64,000 bases of DNA from Steromphala cineraria (GCA_916613615.1 OU744726.1:55506987-55570986); one strand, 5' to 3'. Positions 33,779 through 45,991 are shown, counted from the first letter of the stretch. Numbers and translations are program-made. Notes: generated by a model not told the origin, from the sequence alone.

Positions 33779-34417
33779 TTAAGCTGTTGTTGTGGATTTA
33801 ATGGGAACAGGAACATATTTACTGTACATATAAACAGCAAGCATGACAGACATTGCACCAACAGTGAATTGAACTGAAATATGAAAATCAAAGAAATACA
33901 TTGATGCAATGCAAGAAATTATAATAGCAGCTGAAGTTGCAAACCCTTTCAAAATGTTGTCTGCATATTTTACAACCACAGCAACAAGTAATCCCCCAAA
34001 CGACTGCAGACATACAACAAACCAAACAACTCCATCATAACCATAAAAGAAACCTTTTTCTTTTACATGATCGCCATCCTTTATAAGCATTGTTACTGTG
34101 CCAATCACACTACCAATTACTCCGAGTTGGACATTTCTGAGCCAAACAGACTGGTGAGTGCCTTTCAAAATCTTCTCAAAATACACTCCAGCAAAACCAG
34201 ACATCAGGCAAGATATTATTACTGCGATCACTCCTTTTAAAGGGTTCTGAACTGTTGCAACTTTTTGTGACTTGCTTGCATCTTCAGGCTGCATCTGGAC
34301 AATAGACACCCCAACAAAGAGGAAGCAGAGGGCCACCCACTGTAGCTTGCCAAGCTGCTTCTTCAACATCAGCACAGAGAAGATAGCTGTCGTCAGGATC
34401 TTCAGTTGATATGTTAC
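33779..34417 (-). CDS. SLC35A3-like: UDP-sugar (UDP-GlcNAc) transporter, terminal coding exon
   Basis: This exon encodes the last 212 residues and the stop. Its acceptor (TTTGCAG|GTAACA) is at 34420-34418, phase 0, matching the phase-0 donor of the exon at 60820. The protein starts VTYQLKILTTAIFSVLML and contains SGFAGVYFEKILKGT, SVWLRN-QLG and KYADNILKGFATS, hallmark segments of the SLC35A nucleotide-sugar transporter family, with about six membrane helices here. Joined with the upstream exon the product is 324 residues, the normal size (human SLC35A3 is about 325). It moves nucleotide sugars into the Golgi lumen in exchange for UMP. SLC35A2 (UDP-galactose) is the close alternative. The frame is intact. 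Confidence 0.93.
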   Translation of the reverse strand, partial: VTYQLKILTTAIFSVLMLKKQLGKLQWVALCFLFVGVSIVQMQPEDASKSQKVATVQNPLKGVIAVIISCLMSGFAGVYFEKILKGTHQSVWLRNVQLGVIGSVIGTVTMLIKDGDHVKEKGFFYGYDGVVWFVVCLQSFGGLLVAVVVKYADNILKGFATSAAIIISCIASMYFFDFHISVQFTVGAMSVMLAVYMYSKYVPVPIKSTTTA

Positions 34418-35793
34418 CTGCAAACATAAGTTTACATCTAATTCATCAGTCAATAATATTTTTTGGTTAGAATCAGTACTGTTGAAATGAAATGAGACAT
34501 TCTATGTTGAATTCTATTGTCTGTTTTTTTATAGCTAGACAATGGGGTCGGGGGTGGTGAAGCTTTTCCCCATGTGAATAAAAATTCCTCTTTTTCATTG
34601 ACAAATTGGTGTAAACCTAATTATTTGTTTTTTCTTAAGCAAATAATAATTTTGATATTATTATTCTCCTCAATTTTATATATTTGAGCCATTGCCTCTG
34701 TAATAGGGGCTGAAAGTCTCGTTCCGTACGACCTTCACCTTTGACCTTTCACACGAATGACTAAACAGCTCCGTGCTTGACAATTGCATCATAACGCGAC
34801 ATGGTTTCCAGTCTCTGGTAGCTGCGCTATGTTTTATCGTAGACTTATGATAATAGTTCTATCTTTATTCATCAATAAACAATGGTTTATTGTTTTTCTC
34901 TTAGTTGTAATCACTTTAGCAGTTAACACTTATGCCATTTTAATTGATTTTTTCTGCAAGTTTTGTTTACAGTCACTTTGCACTTTCGTCAAAATTCCGA
35001 TGCTACTAACATGTTTTCTAACACTATTTTACACATTCTAAATAACGCTTAGCCTACTTTTTAGATTTACACACTCAAACGGAATAAGTATAGTCCGAAT
35101 TGGCTTACAAATGTATTTATCTCATGTATAAGAATCTTTTTTTATTTTTTTAAATTGTTTTATGTATAAGAATCGATTCATTTGAATAAAGTTTTAAAAA
35201 CTTGTTTTATATGATATATCGATCTATTTTTTTAATTCATCCATCAATTTTTTTTTTATATACAATGTTCCCTCAGCTTGCTTTCCGAAAACCCCGGTAG
35301 TATCCAAAGTAAAAACTGTCCACATCTCGGGGGCTTCAAGTCGTTATTCAAAACAAAAACCCGTCTTTTTCAAGTTAATATATATAGTGAACACATTTTC
35401 AAGTCCCTTCCCTGTATAATATCATTAAAATTATATGCGTTTAGCAAACACCGGATATAGCGAACTAAATTATTTGGTCCCTTGGGCCCGAATTAATAAA
35501 AGTGGTTTAACTTAGACCAGGTTTAAGAGTAAACCAGGTCTGGCAAAACCTAGACTCCCGGTCTAACTTAGACGTTATTTCAAATAGCAAGTCTGGCAAA
35601 ACCAACGTTTTAGACCTGGGTTAACGGATTTAATGCGTTTCGCTTTAGTTTTGATTCAACATTTCAAAACTCTTCACTGCACGCATGCGTAGACATAACT
35701 TCCCTTTGAAAACAACGTGGTATTTGACGTTGACGTTATACAAGGTGCAAGGTCGTTTTGAGAACCTCTGACAGGTTAGTAATATCAGAGGCA

Positions 35794-37180
35794 ATGGCAA
35801 ACAGAAATCAAAACTTCACAGATGAACATAAAATGTTTTTATATGAATGTGTTGAAGATAATGTCAACGTAATTGAAGACAAAAAATGTGACGCTAACGC
35901 ACTGAAAGCAAAAGGAGCAGCCTGGGCCAAGGTGACTGAGGCTTTTCAGGCGCGGTTTGGCAACATTGTCGGCATTTCCTCTGAAAAATTAAGAACCTTG
36001 TGGAAGAGAATGAAGTTGTCTGCTAAGAAAGAAATCCGTGACTACCAAAAGCAATTGAAGAAAACTGGGGGTGGTCCTCCCCCAAAGGATGTATCAAACT
36101 TGACACATAAAATAATTTCTCTGCTACCAAGTGAATTTTCACAACTTACCAACCCATATGATGATGACGCACCTCTTACAGTACACGAGGAGGACATGGA
36201 AGAATTCAGGTGGGTTTTATTTAATACACAATTCAATCAGGTACACAATCAAATAAGATCAAATTGCGTCCTCTAAACAACTATTGACTGACAAAATTAT
36301 TATCAAAATTTCAGCATGTCCAATACCAAAAAAAATGTACTAGATATACACAGGCGAACGTGAAATATTTATCAAGTAATTGTTATTCCTTTCTTTAGTG
36401 GCATTAAAGAACATGAAGGTATTTGTCCTTTAATTGGTATTTGAGTCTTAATAAGTATATACGGTCTTGGCCCCATAAGAGACAAAACATTACATGATCT
36501 AAAATATGTCGTGCTATGATCTGTTGTTGCTTTAAAAAGGGAGATTATTACCTGTTTCTCTATCAATTTTTATAAGAATTAAAGGTAGAGTAAGTGGGGT
36601 TTTGGATTCACATGTGCCAATTTTTTATAATGGTGCTATTTTATAGGGGAGAAATGACTGTTAAAAGTATAAGTTCAAGACCAATACTCACTCAATCTGA
36701 AATACTCGTAACAAAAGCTTTAAAAAAACAACAGGTTTAAATATTTGAAACTACATGAAAAATGTTCAACATATCATAATCCTAACAATTTATTGTGTAT
36801 ATTTCAGCGCTGATGTTGAATCCTCCTGCTCCACCCCTCGTCCAGCAGCCTCTCCCTGCACTCCGCCGCCGTCACGCTCCTCAGATGACCTAGCAGCCGG
36901 ACAGAGCACTGACGTAAGTCGCCAGGAGTTACCACTTCTGAACTACAGGAAGAGAAAATGTATTTCTACCAAGGAGCAAGTTCCCACAACAGAATCGTCT
37001 GAACAACTTTTTGTAAAAATGGCAAAAGAAGAACATGATGTTAAGATGGCCTACATGAAAGAAGAGCATGACCTCAAAATGGAGATCCTCAGGCTTAAGA
37101 AAGGAATAGCTGAAAACGAGACTCAATCTCACAATAACATCATATGGGAAGGCGAACGGTCTTATACTGAACTGAACTGA
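35794..37180 (+). CDS. Harbinger Myb/SANT-like DNA-binding protein (two exons)
   Basis: Exon 1 is 35794-36209 (donor CAG|GTGGGT) and exon 2 is 36808-37180 (acceptor TTTCAG before 36808). The phases agree and give ~262 residues. The N-terminus FTDEHKMFLYECVEDN ... AAWAKVTEAFQARFG ... LRTLWKRMKLSAKKEI is a Myb/SANT-like (MSANTD-type) trihelix. A Pro/Ser-rich linker (SSCSTPRPAASPC) follows, then an alpha-helical C-terminus rich in EEHD..KM repeats. In Harbingers this second protein binds transposon DNA and helps transposase enter the nucleus. The start at 35794 is chosen because it directly precedes the domain; an upstream in-frame start at 35758 is TTG-like. A strong internal donor (GAC|GTAAGT at ~36912) could join in phase to the F-box exon at 37287. 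Confidence 0.85.
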
Positions 37181-37286
37181 TATGATTGTTTAGAAACATT
37201 GTGATGTGTGTTTTTTAACCATTTTGTGAAATTTGCATTCCAGTGTTGAATGGAAATTAATCTTATTTGTATTTTTCGAATTTCAG

Positions 37287-38015
37287 ATTGATTACACTGC
37301 GAGGCTGCCAGACGAGGTGTTACAGTGCATTTTTCTTGAACTGGGATTTACTGATGTTGTTTGTGGTATTCACAACGTCTGTCGTCGTTGGCGACATATC
37401 ACTCTGTTGGATTCTTTTTGGTGTAACTTCAGGTTAATTGACACATTAGACGAGTCTGACCGTCTTCAGTCCTTAGACATCGGTCATTTCATTTTCAAGG
37501 CTAGAAATCTAATTTCACTTAAAGTTCCAGAGAGGCAAATATCATCTTTGTTCTTTTTAGAAAACTTAACAAAACTGAAATACTTTGCTTTACTTGGATG
37601 CTGTGCTCCTAAATTTACAGGTGAACAATTGAAGAGGGGGTTGATTAACTGTTGTTATCTTTCCAAACTTGAAATAAGAAACACAGTAAAATTATCCTTG
37701 ACCGAAATCACAGAACTCTTGCATGGACTTCCACGTGTCTACAGTGTCAATTTGACAGAGGTCGGTGTAGACTTTACGCCATCAGCTCTAGCTACACTGT
37801 TGTCAACCTTCCCTCGTATCAGACAGATATTGGTAGACATTGACGTCGACGGTCATACCGACGAAGTTGCTCTCTCCACTGTTTTAAATGAGAACTGCAT
37901 GAAGGTTTGCTTCGGTCATGACATTGTGAACAGTGTACCAAGGGCGTTTCTTCAATACGATAGATACGCTTATTCATCATCATTTATCAAATATCTAGAT
38001 TCGGATTCTGACTAG
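37287..38015 (+). CDS. F-box / LRR-like exon inside the Harbinger
   Basis: After an acceptor (TTTCAG, ending 37286) the frame begins IDYTARLPDEVLQCIFLELG followed by CRRWRHITLLDSFWCNF, a clear F-box with its W and L positions. Leucine-rich, LRR-like strands follow to residue ~240. It ends YLDSDSD at TAG 38013-38015. F-box proteins are substrate receptors of SCF ubiquitin ligases. No ATG precedes the F-box within the exon; the in-frame ATG at 37233 is upstream of the acceptor, so the product is likely spliced to an upstream exon. The transposase ATG is in the same frame only three codons downstream. A captured host exon or a transposon-specific accessory protein are both possible. Confidence 0.75.
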   Translation: MDYTARLPDEVLQCIFLELGFTDVVCGIHNVCRRWRHITLLDSFWCNFRLIDTLDESDRLQSLDIGHFIFKARNLISLKVPERQISSLFFLENLTKLKYFALLGCCAPKFTGEQLKRGLINCCYLSKLEIRNTVKLSLTEITELLHGLPRVYSVNLTEVGVDFTPSALATLLSTFPRIRQILVDIDVDGHTDEVALSTVLNENCMKVCFGHDIVNSVPRAFLQYDRYAYSSSFIKYLDSDSD

Positions 38016-38024
38016 CCTGGAAAT

Positions 38025-39104
38025 ATGCCAAGACATTTCATTCGTGCATTGCGTCAGATACAAGCCATGAGACGCGCGATTCGTCGTGAACGAGTTTTGA
38101 GAGATCGATGTAATCCCTTTGATATGTATGATGATCAGCAATTTCACCAACGTTTTAGATTCACTAAACAAAATGTTCATTTCATCACGAACATCATTTC
38201 AGAAAAGTTGAAGCCATCAACACGTCGAAGCAAGTCATTGTCACCCTCCTTGCAGGTGTTAATAGCATTGAGGTTCTTTGCCACCGGTACTTTTCAAACA
38301 TCTGTGGGTGATTTGTTGAATGTACACCAGAGTACTGTGTGTCTTGTCATCAAGAAAGTCAGTAAAGCATTGGCGTCATTACGCCATCGGTTTATTCAGA
38401 TACCATCAGGTCCGAGATCAAGAAGGGTTATCACTGGCTTTGCCAACATGGCCAATTTCCCTAATGTTATAGGTGCCATTGATTGCACCCATATACCAAT
38501 AGCAACCCAGAGCGGCACAGATGCATTGAGATTCATAAACCGAAAGGGCTTTTCCTCAATCAATGTGCAAGTTGTCTGTGACCACGTGCCTCTGATAACG
38601 AACATTGTGGCCAGGTGGCCAGGTTGCTCACACGACTCTCGTATCTTACAAGAAAGCAAGGTCAATGACGATTTTGAAAATGGCCGAATTCAAGGTTATT
38701 TGCTTGGAGACCCAGGATACCAAAGTTTGCCTTACCTTCTCACGCCAATCAACAATCCTAGAACGAACCCAGAAAGACGCTACAATGTAGCTCAGAGGAA
38801 GACTCGAGGTACCGTGGAACGTCTCTTTGGTATCATGAAGCGACGCTTCCCATGTCTGTCGTTTGGACTTCGTTTGAAATTGGATACCATATTTAGCGTG
38901 ATTGTGGCATGTGCAGTCCTGCAAAATATTGCCTCTCTTCGCAATGATCCAGACTTCAACGAGGAGGACGAGAGTGACGAAGATGACGATGACGATGACG
39001 ATGACGAAAACAGACAGGAAAATGACGCCGACATGCGTGATGTTGCCTTGAGACGGCGAGGTGTGAGAGAGCGTCAAATGGTCATCACACAGTTCTTCTC
39101 ATAG
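38025..39104 (+). CDS. Harbinger (HARBI1-like) DDE transposase
   Basis: 359 residues, uninterrupted. There is an N-terminal basic/helical part, an HTH-like segment around residues 88-110 (FQTSVGDLLNVHQSTV), and the DDE catalytic triad: D153 (VIGAIDCTHIPI), D229 (LLGDPGYQ) and E265 (GTVERLFGIMKRRF). An acidic run (EEDESDEDDDDDDDDE) follows near residue 315. The enzyme excises and integrates the element at TWA-like trinucleotides. The intact triad and full length mean it could be active. It lies 9 bp after the F-box stop in the same frame. Confidence 0.95.
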   Translation: MPRHFIRALRQIQAMRRAIRRERVLRDRCNPFDMYDDQQFHQRFRFTKQNVHFITNIISEKLKPSTRRSKSLSPSLQVLIALRFFATGTFQTSVGDLLNVHQSTVCLVIKKVSKALASLRHRFIQIPSGPRSRRVITGFANMANFPNVIGAIDCTHIPIATQSGTDALRFINRKGFSSINVQVVCDHVPLITNIVARWPGCSHDSRILQESKVNDDFENGRIQGYLLGDPGYQSLPYLLTPINNPRTNPERRYNVAQRKTRGTVERLFGIMKRRFPCLSFGLRLKLDTIFSVIVACAVLQNIASLRNDPDFNEEDESDEDDDDDDDDENRQENDADMRDVALRRRGVRERQMVITQFFS

Positions 39105-40761
39105 GTCGAGATCTTCAGGTCGGAAAGAATAATGTCAAATTTGATCATGGCATACGAGTATACGACCTCGGTTATGTAGTCCCATGTTCAAGATCCCTTT
39201 TTCATTCGAATTTTAGTCCCTGGAGACTATGCCTTAAGATATTGCTGACGTTGATAACAATGATAAGAAACATATACACGTAAACATAACATCCATATTG
39301 GTATTGATTGTATTGTAACCAGCACTGAAACACAAACGACTAGTGATGTTTAACTTGGTCTAATTAACAGAATTCAGTTCAGTTGTTTAAATATACTTGG
39401 CTTATAAATGACTGATATAGATGTTGTGCTACATTTCATCCTTTTAACAAGTTTATTTGAATATTTGACAAATTGTGTCATTTCGAATGTTGAGTGATAT
39501 GTGCGATAAATGTACATTTTGTTATAATTCTTTTAGCCATATTGTGAAACTACACAAACTTAATGACTTTCAAAACCCATTTGAACCTACTACATTCATA
39601 TGATGCATGCTAAAGGCAGGAAGCCGGAGATAACATTTTGTCTCACTCTTTTGTTAGTTTCCAGTTCACGTTGTAATTTTTTAGTCATAAAGATAATAAA
39701 TATCCTTGACAAGACAAATGCATTAGTTATTTTTGTTCCCCTGAATTGGAGATTCCGGGGGTATACACACACCAAACTTTAAACTTGGTCGTTACTTTAG
39801 AGTAGACAGTTGTGGGACGTAACATGATATTTAACATGTGCATCTCTTGTGATAAGACCTTTTAGATACTAACATTTAAATTTGTTAATATCGTTTTAAG
39901 CATTGTTGACTATACCACATGATGCTTTAATAGTTCGTGTACATAGATATATTTTATAATCACAAAATAATAAGACGTACATGTTAATTATTTTTCTAGA
40001 ATATAATCACAAATTAAATAACAGTAAATTTGTTCTCATATTTTGATCATCATCTCAGTTAAATGTACATATATAGTTACATTTCAATTACCAGTTGGTT
40101 AACGATCGAATTGCACGTGTAAGATATATATCGTAAAAGGAACTTGTTATTCCAATGTCCAATTGAGGGTCGTGAAAATCGGTATTGCAACGGTATAGTG
40201 CATATGTTTTGTTTAAAGAGATACCGTTCTCTTAATAATTATCATAGAATTTTAAGAAAATTACGTGTCTGTAGCTAATATAATTTCGAATATAATGGTA
40301 AAATAAATTTTGTTTTTGACTTAATTATTTCTACAAAATCACGCCTACAAACACGCTTTATATCAAAGGTAAACCTGCCCCCTAGCAGGATTACATTTTG
40401 GCTGTTTCATGCAGAGTCTAGACCTGTATTAGGACCAGTTTTGCTTCTTTAATACCGATCAAGTTTAACAGGAGAGTTCAACCTAAGGCTAAACCCACTT
40501 TAGTCGGCAAACTTCGTTTCAAATGCCGAAGTTTGCCGAATGGTGACGATATAACTACCGTGGTTTAAACCCGCTTCTATAATATGAATTTTTTAAGACT
40601 GAGTCTAAGTACATAGGTTTAAACCTGAATTTGCTAAAAACTTGCTTCTATAATAGCAGATCTGGTTTCGTATATGTTTTAGACCCGGTTTACTCAAAAA
40701 CTTGGTCTAAACCCCTTTCATTAATTCGGGCCTTGGAGTCCGTTATATCAGTGTTCTACTG

Positions 40762-42758
40762 CATATTAAAATCTGAACAATTAGATCGAAATAAGTTAAA
40801 ATATTTTACTACCTGTAGTGGTTTGGTAAAAAAAATGTTTCTCAATTAATAATTCATTACATATATACTTCTGTAAACGACACACACAGCCATCTACAGA
40901 AACCAGGAAGTATGAATGATAAGGCAGTTTTAGTCTTGTTTTGCAGTTTTATGAAGGTCATCGGTCGTTTCAAAGACTGATAATTATTATAAAGATATTA
41001 ATTCCTTGTCGTTTGCAGGCATAATTAATTAGAAATCATGGTTTAATGAAATGAGCACTACACAGACGCATAAATACCAAAAACTAGTTGGTTGAATTCC
41101 CCGGAAGTAAGGAATCTCGTAAGATCTCGTGACCTACTTACAGGCCCTATTCATTAGGCTTCATGTTTAATTTGCTGTAGGGTGTTGCCAACGTGGACTC
41201 CCCTTAATAAGGGCCACTGGGTCTTAGATCCTAAAAATTAAGTATATAGGCAATGTGATTTCAGAATTCAGACCTTATATAAGAATCTATACCGAAATAT
41301 CGCAATACTGTGAATACAGTAGTTGGATATTGACAGAATCTTGTACTTTATTACCTTACAACTTCTAGAATGTCACACAACCAGTTCAGGTGATAGTATA
41401 GGATCCAGAGGTTCACAAAGCCCTTTTTAGAGATCACAGGGCATTATACCCTCACTAGTGAAAGAGTCTGTACACAAAGTTTCAGTTTTCTAAATAGAGA
41501 ATAAGATGAAAATAGTTTCTAGGTACATGATTTTATAAAACTTTTTGTACATTCTTGAACATTTTCCAAGCATTATTGAGATGATAGCTTTTGAAAAGTT
41601 TTGGCTTATAACTCTAGACATTAACCTTTGACCTTATAGTAACACATGTACATGAGTTCTGAAAAGCTTAGAGGGACAGGGGTATTTTTTGTGGAAATGA
41701 AATTTAAGGGAGCTTCCCAGTTATCATGATTATCAAATAATTCAGTTGAAACATGTTACTTTTGGTAGTAGTTTTGTTGATTTTCATTCAACAACTTGAT
41801 AGAGAAAAGCACAGGTTTGGTCAAAAACAAAAACAACTCGATTAGTGTTTGCGGGACATCCGAAAAGCAGAGCATCCCACCACTTTTACCTTACCAAATT
41901 TTGCCTTCTACAGGCACAAAAGCAATAAACACTTTTCATTGAGTTTAACAATCATGTACCGTATCCTCGCGGGTATCAGACCAGGGGGCCCGGCAAACAA
42001 ATAGCTTGAAAATAGGGGGATGGGCTTTAAACCGCGAGAGACCCCAACCAAGAAAATCATTGATGCGATTGTATTGAAAATTGACATCAATACTTTTGAG
42101 TGTTGTTCAGGTCGTCTTAAATATCAAATGGCACTTTTTCCAGACGTATACTATTAAAAAGAATGATAAAAGAAATTGCAAATGCTAACTTACATTGTTT
42201 GTTGTTTGTTTTAATCAGATTACATAATATTATTCTCTGACATGAAAAAGGAACATGAATATTCAGTCGAAAGCTTTTGCTGCATGTGTTTACGGGTAGA
42301 GAGATATTTGTTACAAGCCTTTTCATTGGCCCAGAAAAGTAGGTCAACCAATCAGCAAGTCGATTTGAAAATGATGTATGAAACTGAAACGTGGTTGTAA
42401 TAAATTCATGACGACATATTGTCGAGACTCGATACAATACTAAAACAAATCTTTTTTAAACCTTTTCGATATATTACATTTTCAAAAACAACATGCAGTT
42501 AATTGAAATATTTACGTAAATAAAATTCGAAGAAAAACTTGCAAAAAATATGATAAAGAGCACAAAAGAATATTAATAATGTTATTTGTCGTCAAGAAAT
42601 TACGATGGAGATTGCAAGTACAGTGAAACAATGTGCTTTCGCGAAAGTATATTTGACAAAGATTTTTTTGAACTTCGATTAGATATGTCTAGTCTATTGG
42701 CAATTGCAATTAAGAGTTTTAGACTGAAAAAAAACCCAGTCTTGTAATGAATAAAAAA
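40762..42758. other. Intron DNA with old repeat fragments
   Basis: A decayed HINE-like family B fragment is at about 41145-41530 (TCATTAGGCTTCATG, AGTCTGTACACAAAGTTTCAG, GAATAAGATGAAAATAG). At about 41840-42000 is a fragment of another dispersed repeat (GTGTTTGCGGGACATCCG, AAAAGCAGAGCA), with related copies near 52407 and 61730. No coding region. Confidence 0.5.
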
Positions 42759-44135
42759 TAGAGCCATTGGCTCTGTAGCTCATCAGGCATCATATCAAGT
42801 TTGCTTTATACAGGCCAGATGAGCTAAAAATGAAACTGATGTTACCTATTGCAAGAAAACCTATAAAAAATTACAAAACAAATGTATTATTATTCAACAC
42901 TTTCTAGATCGCCAATATCAGACAGTGAAAGAAGTCCACACTAAAATATCCAAGGAGAAATAAATTTGCCATAGACTGTCATCTAATGGAGAAAAATAGG
43001 TTTTTAAGATTGTGACCCCTGTGACCCTATTTGGGGTCATGGGGTCACAAAACCTACAGTTTAGAATCCCAATTGGCCAAGGAGTCTACATGCAGTCTTT
43101 CAGCTCAATAGACCTTTAGGAGCTAAAGATGATGATGAATTAAGTTTTAAGGTTGTGACTCCTGTGACCCTATTTGGGGTCATGGGGTCACGAAATCTAC
43201 AATTTAGAATCCCCATTGGCCAAGGAGTCTACACATATCGTTTTAACACCCCAGTCCTTTTAGAACTGGAGAAGAAGATGAAAATAGGTTTTCAAGGTTG
43301 TGATCCCTGTGACCCTATTTGGGGTCACAGGGTCATCAAAGTTACCAATTAGAATCCCCATTGTCCAAGGAGTCTGCACATATCATTTTTAACTCTCTAC
43401 TCCTTTTGGAACTGGAGAAGAAGATGAAAATAGGTTTTTAAGGTTGTGACCCCTGTGACCCTATTTGGGGTCACAGGGTCACCAAAGTTACCAATTAGTC
43501 CCCATTGTCCAAGGAGTCTGCACATATCATTTTTAACTCTCTACTCCTTTTGGAACTGGAGAAGAAGATGAAAATAGGTTTTTAAGGTTGTGACCCCTGT
43601 GACCCTATTTGGCGTCACAGGGTCACCAAAGTTACAAATTAGAATCTCCACTGTCCAAGGAGTCTACACATATCATTTTTAACTCTCTACTCCTTTTGGA
43701 ACTGGAGAAGAAGATGAAAATAGGTATTTAAGGTTGTGACCCCTGTGACCCTATTTGGGGTCACAGGATCACCAAAGTTACAAATTAGAATCCCCATTGG
43801 CCAAGGAGTCTGCACATATCATTTTTAACTCTCTAGTCCTTCTGGAACTGGAGAAGAAGATGAAAATAGGTTTTTAAAGTTGTGACCCCTGTGACCCTAT
43901 TTGGGGTCACAGGGTCACCAAAGTTACAAATTAGAATCTCCATATGCTAAGGTACTTGTACACAAAATTTCAGCTCTCTAATGTGTATGGTTCATGAGGA
44001 GAAGTCGAAAGTGTCAAAAGTTTACGGACGGACGACGGACGACGGACGGACGACGGACGACGGACGACGGACGGACGCCGGACGACAGGCCATGCCATAA
44101 GCCCATCTGGACTTTCAGTCCTGATGAGCTAAAAA
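42759..44135 (+). mobile_element. HINE-like family A element, free-standing copy
   Basis: The same structure as 27857-29913 but not embedded in a hAT-like element: hairpin TAGAGCCATTGGCTCT, TAGCTCATCAGG, early pseudo-end, spacer, about six 146-bp units, a long GGACGACGGACGG microsatellite (44024-44090) and CCTGATGAGCTAAAAA. It gives the boundaries of family A independent of the hAT context. Confidence 0.8.
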
Positions 44136-45769
44136 TACTAAGTTTGTTTCAGGAAAAAAAAACTGTATTCAATGACTGTATTAAGCAGATTGCATTACTC
44201 TTCTCACCGCTGACACTCAGATAGTCAAGAACAACTTTTCTTTAATAATATAATAAATTCCCTTCATATTTAACAAACCACCAACCTCTGACAGTCAGAT
44301 TGAGCCTTGAACTGCTAAAATACATATTAAACCTTTGCTTTGAAATATAATAATTCCCTTCATATTTCACAAATTGAAAAGAGAGTGATATTATCAAGGA
44401 CTGATTACTGAAACAATAAAATCTTAAACAGTCTGAAGTGCAATAACAACAGCACATATAAACTTACCAACCACTGAAAGTCTAGAATTTTTATTAATAC
44501 AACTTATAATTTATATATCATTTTATATTTCACAAAAACAAATCAATGGTCAAATGGAGCCTCGGAACTAAACCAAACTCTCAAAAACAGTGGACAGGAA
44601 GTGTGGAATAATGACAGCACATATGGTATCAACCTCAGATCTAGAAACTATTCAAAAACAGCTTTGCTTTGAATCAGATTATAATTAATTCACTTTATCA
44701 TTCACAAAAGATTTAGAGAGTGGTCACTGAAACAATAATTTTTAATAAGACTCATAAACAGTCTGAAATGGAAATTTTAATAATTATAACAGCACATATA
44801 AACCAACCTCTGAAACTCCAAGTCTAGAAAATACTCAAATACAGCTTTGCTCTGAATCAGATTATTATTAATTCACTTTATGTTTCACAAAAGAGAGAGT
44901 GAGATTATGTAACAAAGTCTCAGTCATAAACAGTCTGAAGTGGAATAGATTAATAACAGCACATATTTACATATTCAACATTTGAAAATCCAGAAAATGT
45001 TCAATATTAAAGTGTAATAATAACATCTTCTAACAAATGAAACTGCTTATCATGAAACAGCTATTACAAATAGTTATACATCTGATCAAGACATGATTTG
45101 GGTTTTCAGGTTTGTCACATTGAGCTCGTCATTGTTTTTGTCACAATCAGATTCTAGGCCTATCACTTGGTCGTCTTGCTGTGCAGCATCATCTTCATTA
45201 ATTTCTCCATTCTCGTTATTATTTGATCGATCTATTTATGATCGGGGCCAAAAAATTAAGTTTTGTTTGTAATTTTTTCTTCGGCAGCATGATGCCTCGT
45301 ATATTCCCGCCGCGATAGAGGTGTCAAAATTGTTTGAGAAACTCTGATATTCCCGAAAATATACGAAGTATAATATCAACCAATTAAATGTCGCGTAACA
45401 ATGTTAAGATAAAGTTGCATTCGCATAGGTTCGGTAAAAGTCGTTTGCTGAAGAGTAATTTCAGCCAATCAGAGATCGCGTTACATTTAGATACCGTTGC
45501 ATTCTCATAGATTCGGTCAAAATACTACAACAGAGAGGGACAGTCACCGAGTCGTTTGTTTAACATTTTACTGAACATTTGGGAATTAAAAATCAACAGT
45601 TTTCAAATTAACAATGTAAAATTGACAGACGCCAGGTGAAATGTATCGGTCCTTTGTCCAAGCTAACATAATTACTATCAGTCATTTATAAAAAAAAGAA
45701 ATATGAACGGTTTTGGAGATATGGTCCGGAAAACGAAAGCGTTACAGAATTACGGACGGAACTGAAAAC
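44136..45769. other. Intron DNA with local repeats; short acidic ORF fragment
   Basis: 44220-45010 contains four degenerate ~150-160 bp blocks sharing AACAGCACATAT and AACAGTCTGAA phrases. At 45240-45086 the minus strand has a 50-codon open stretch rich in N, D and E (NENGEINEDDAAQQDDQVIG) ending in TGA; it could be an exon or transposon gene scrap. Nothing else is recognised. Confidence 0.35.
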
Positions 45770-45805
45770 ATTATGTCTCCCGCAAAGCTTTGCGGGGGAC
45801 ATAAT
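45770..45805. repeat. 36-bp near-perfect palindrome ending a dispersed repeat
   Basis: ATTATGTCTCCCGCAAAG is followed at once by its complement with a single T/G mismatch. It terminates sequence homologous to 31290-31413. Confidence 0.85.
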
Positions 45806-45991
45806 AAATAGTATATTTCCAGTAAGACAGTTTTGAAAACAAATCGTTTTCATATAACATAGCAGGTGTTGATAACTCACAAGTCAATCATAGTCATAAT
45901 TTTGACTTTCATATGTTGTGATTTGATGATATTATTAGATTGACCAACCTGAATAATGTTTGTATTACTTGGGATTTCCTTATATTGGAAA

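Larger units (their letters stand above)
35485..40732 (+). mobile_element. Complete autonomous PIF/Harbinger transposon
   Basis: 5,248 bp with TSD TTG (35482-35484 and 40733-40735). TIRs start GGCCCGAATTAAT(A/G)AAAG and continue with GGTTTA; subterminal GGTTTAGACC-type motifs recur on both sides. It carries a Myb/SANT-like gene, an F-box/LRR-like ORF and a full-length DDE transposase on the plus strand. 39105-40400 is non-coding AT-rich tail. Intact ORFs and near-perfect TIRs suggest recent activity. Confidence 0.93.
35200..40761 (-). mobile_element. Tigger/pogo-like relic hosting the Harbinger
   Basis: When the Harbinger and one TTG are removed, the flanks join into text typical of Tigger ends read on the minus strand: CAGTAGAACACTG (40761-40749), ATATAACGGACTCC, AAGGGACCAAA, and GCTATATCCGGTGTTTGC beyond it (near 35446-35462). 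Only this end is recognisable; the left limit is a guess. No transposase was found in the remaining ~270 bp of flank, so this is a truncated or MITE-like copy. Confidence 0.5.

Noticed and set aside
34784..35041. Hydrophobic 85-residue ORF
   Set aside because: AT-rich DNA produces hydrophobic frames by chance; no start context, homology or neighbour supports it.
43155..43352. ORFs within the 146-bp arrays
   Set aside because: They follow the repeat period and contain no codon signal.
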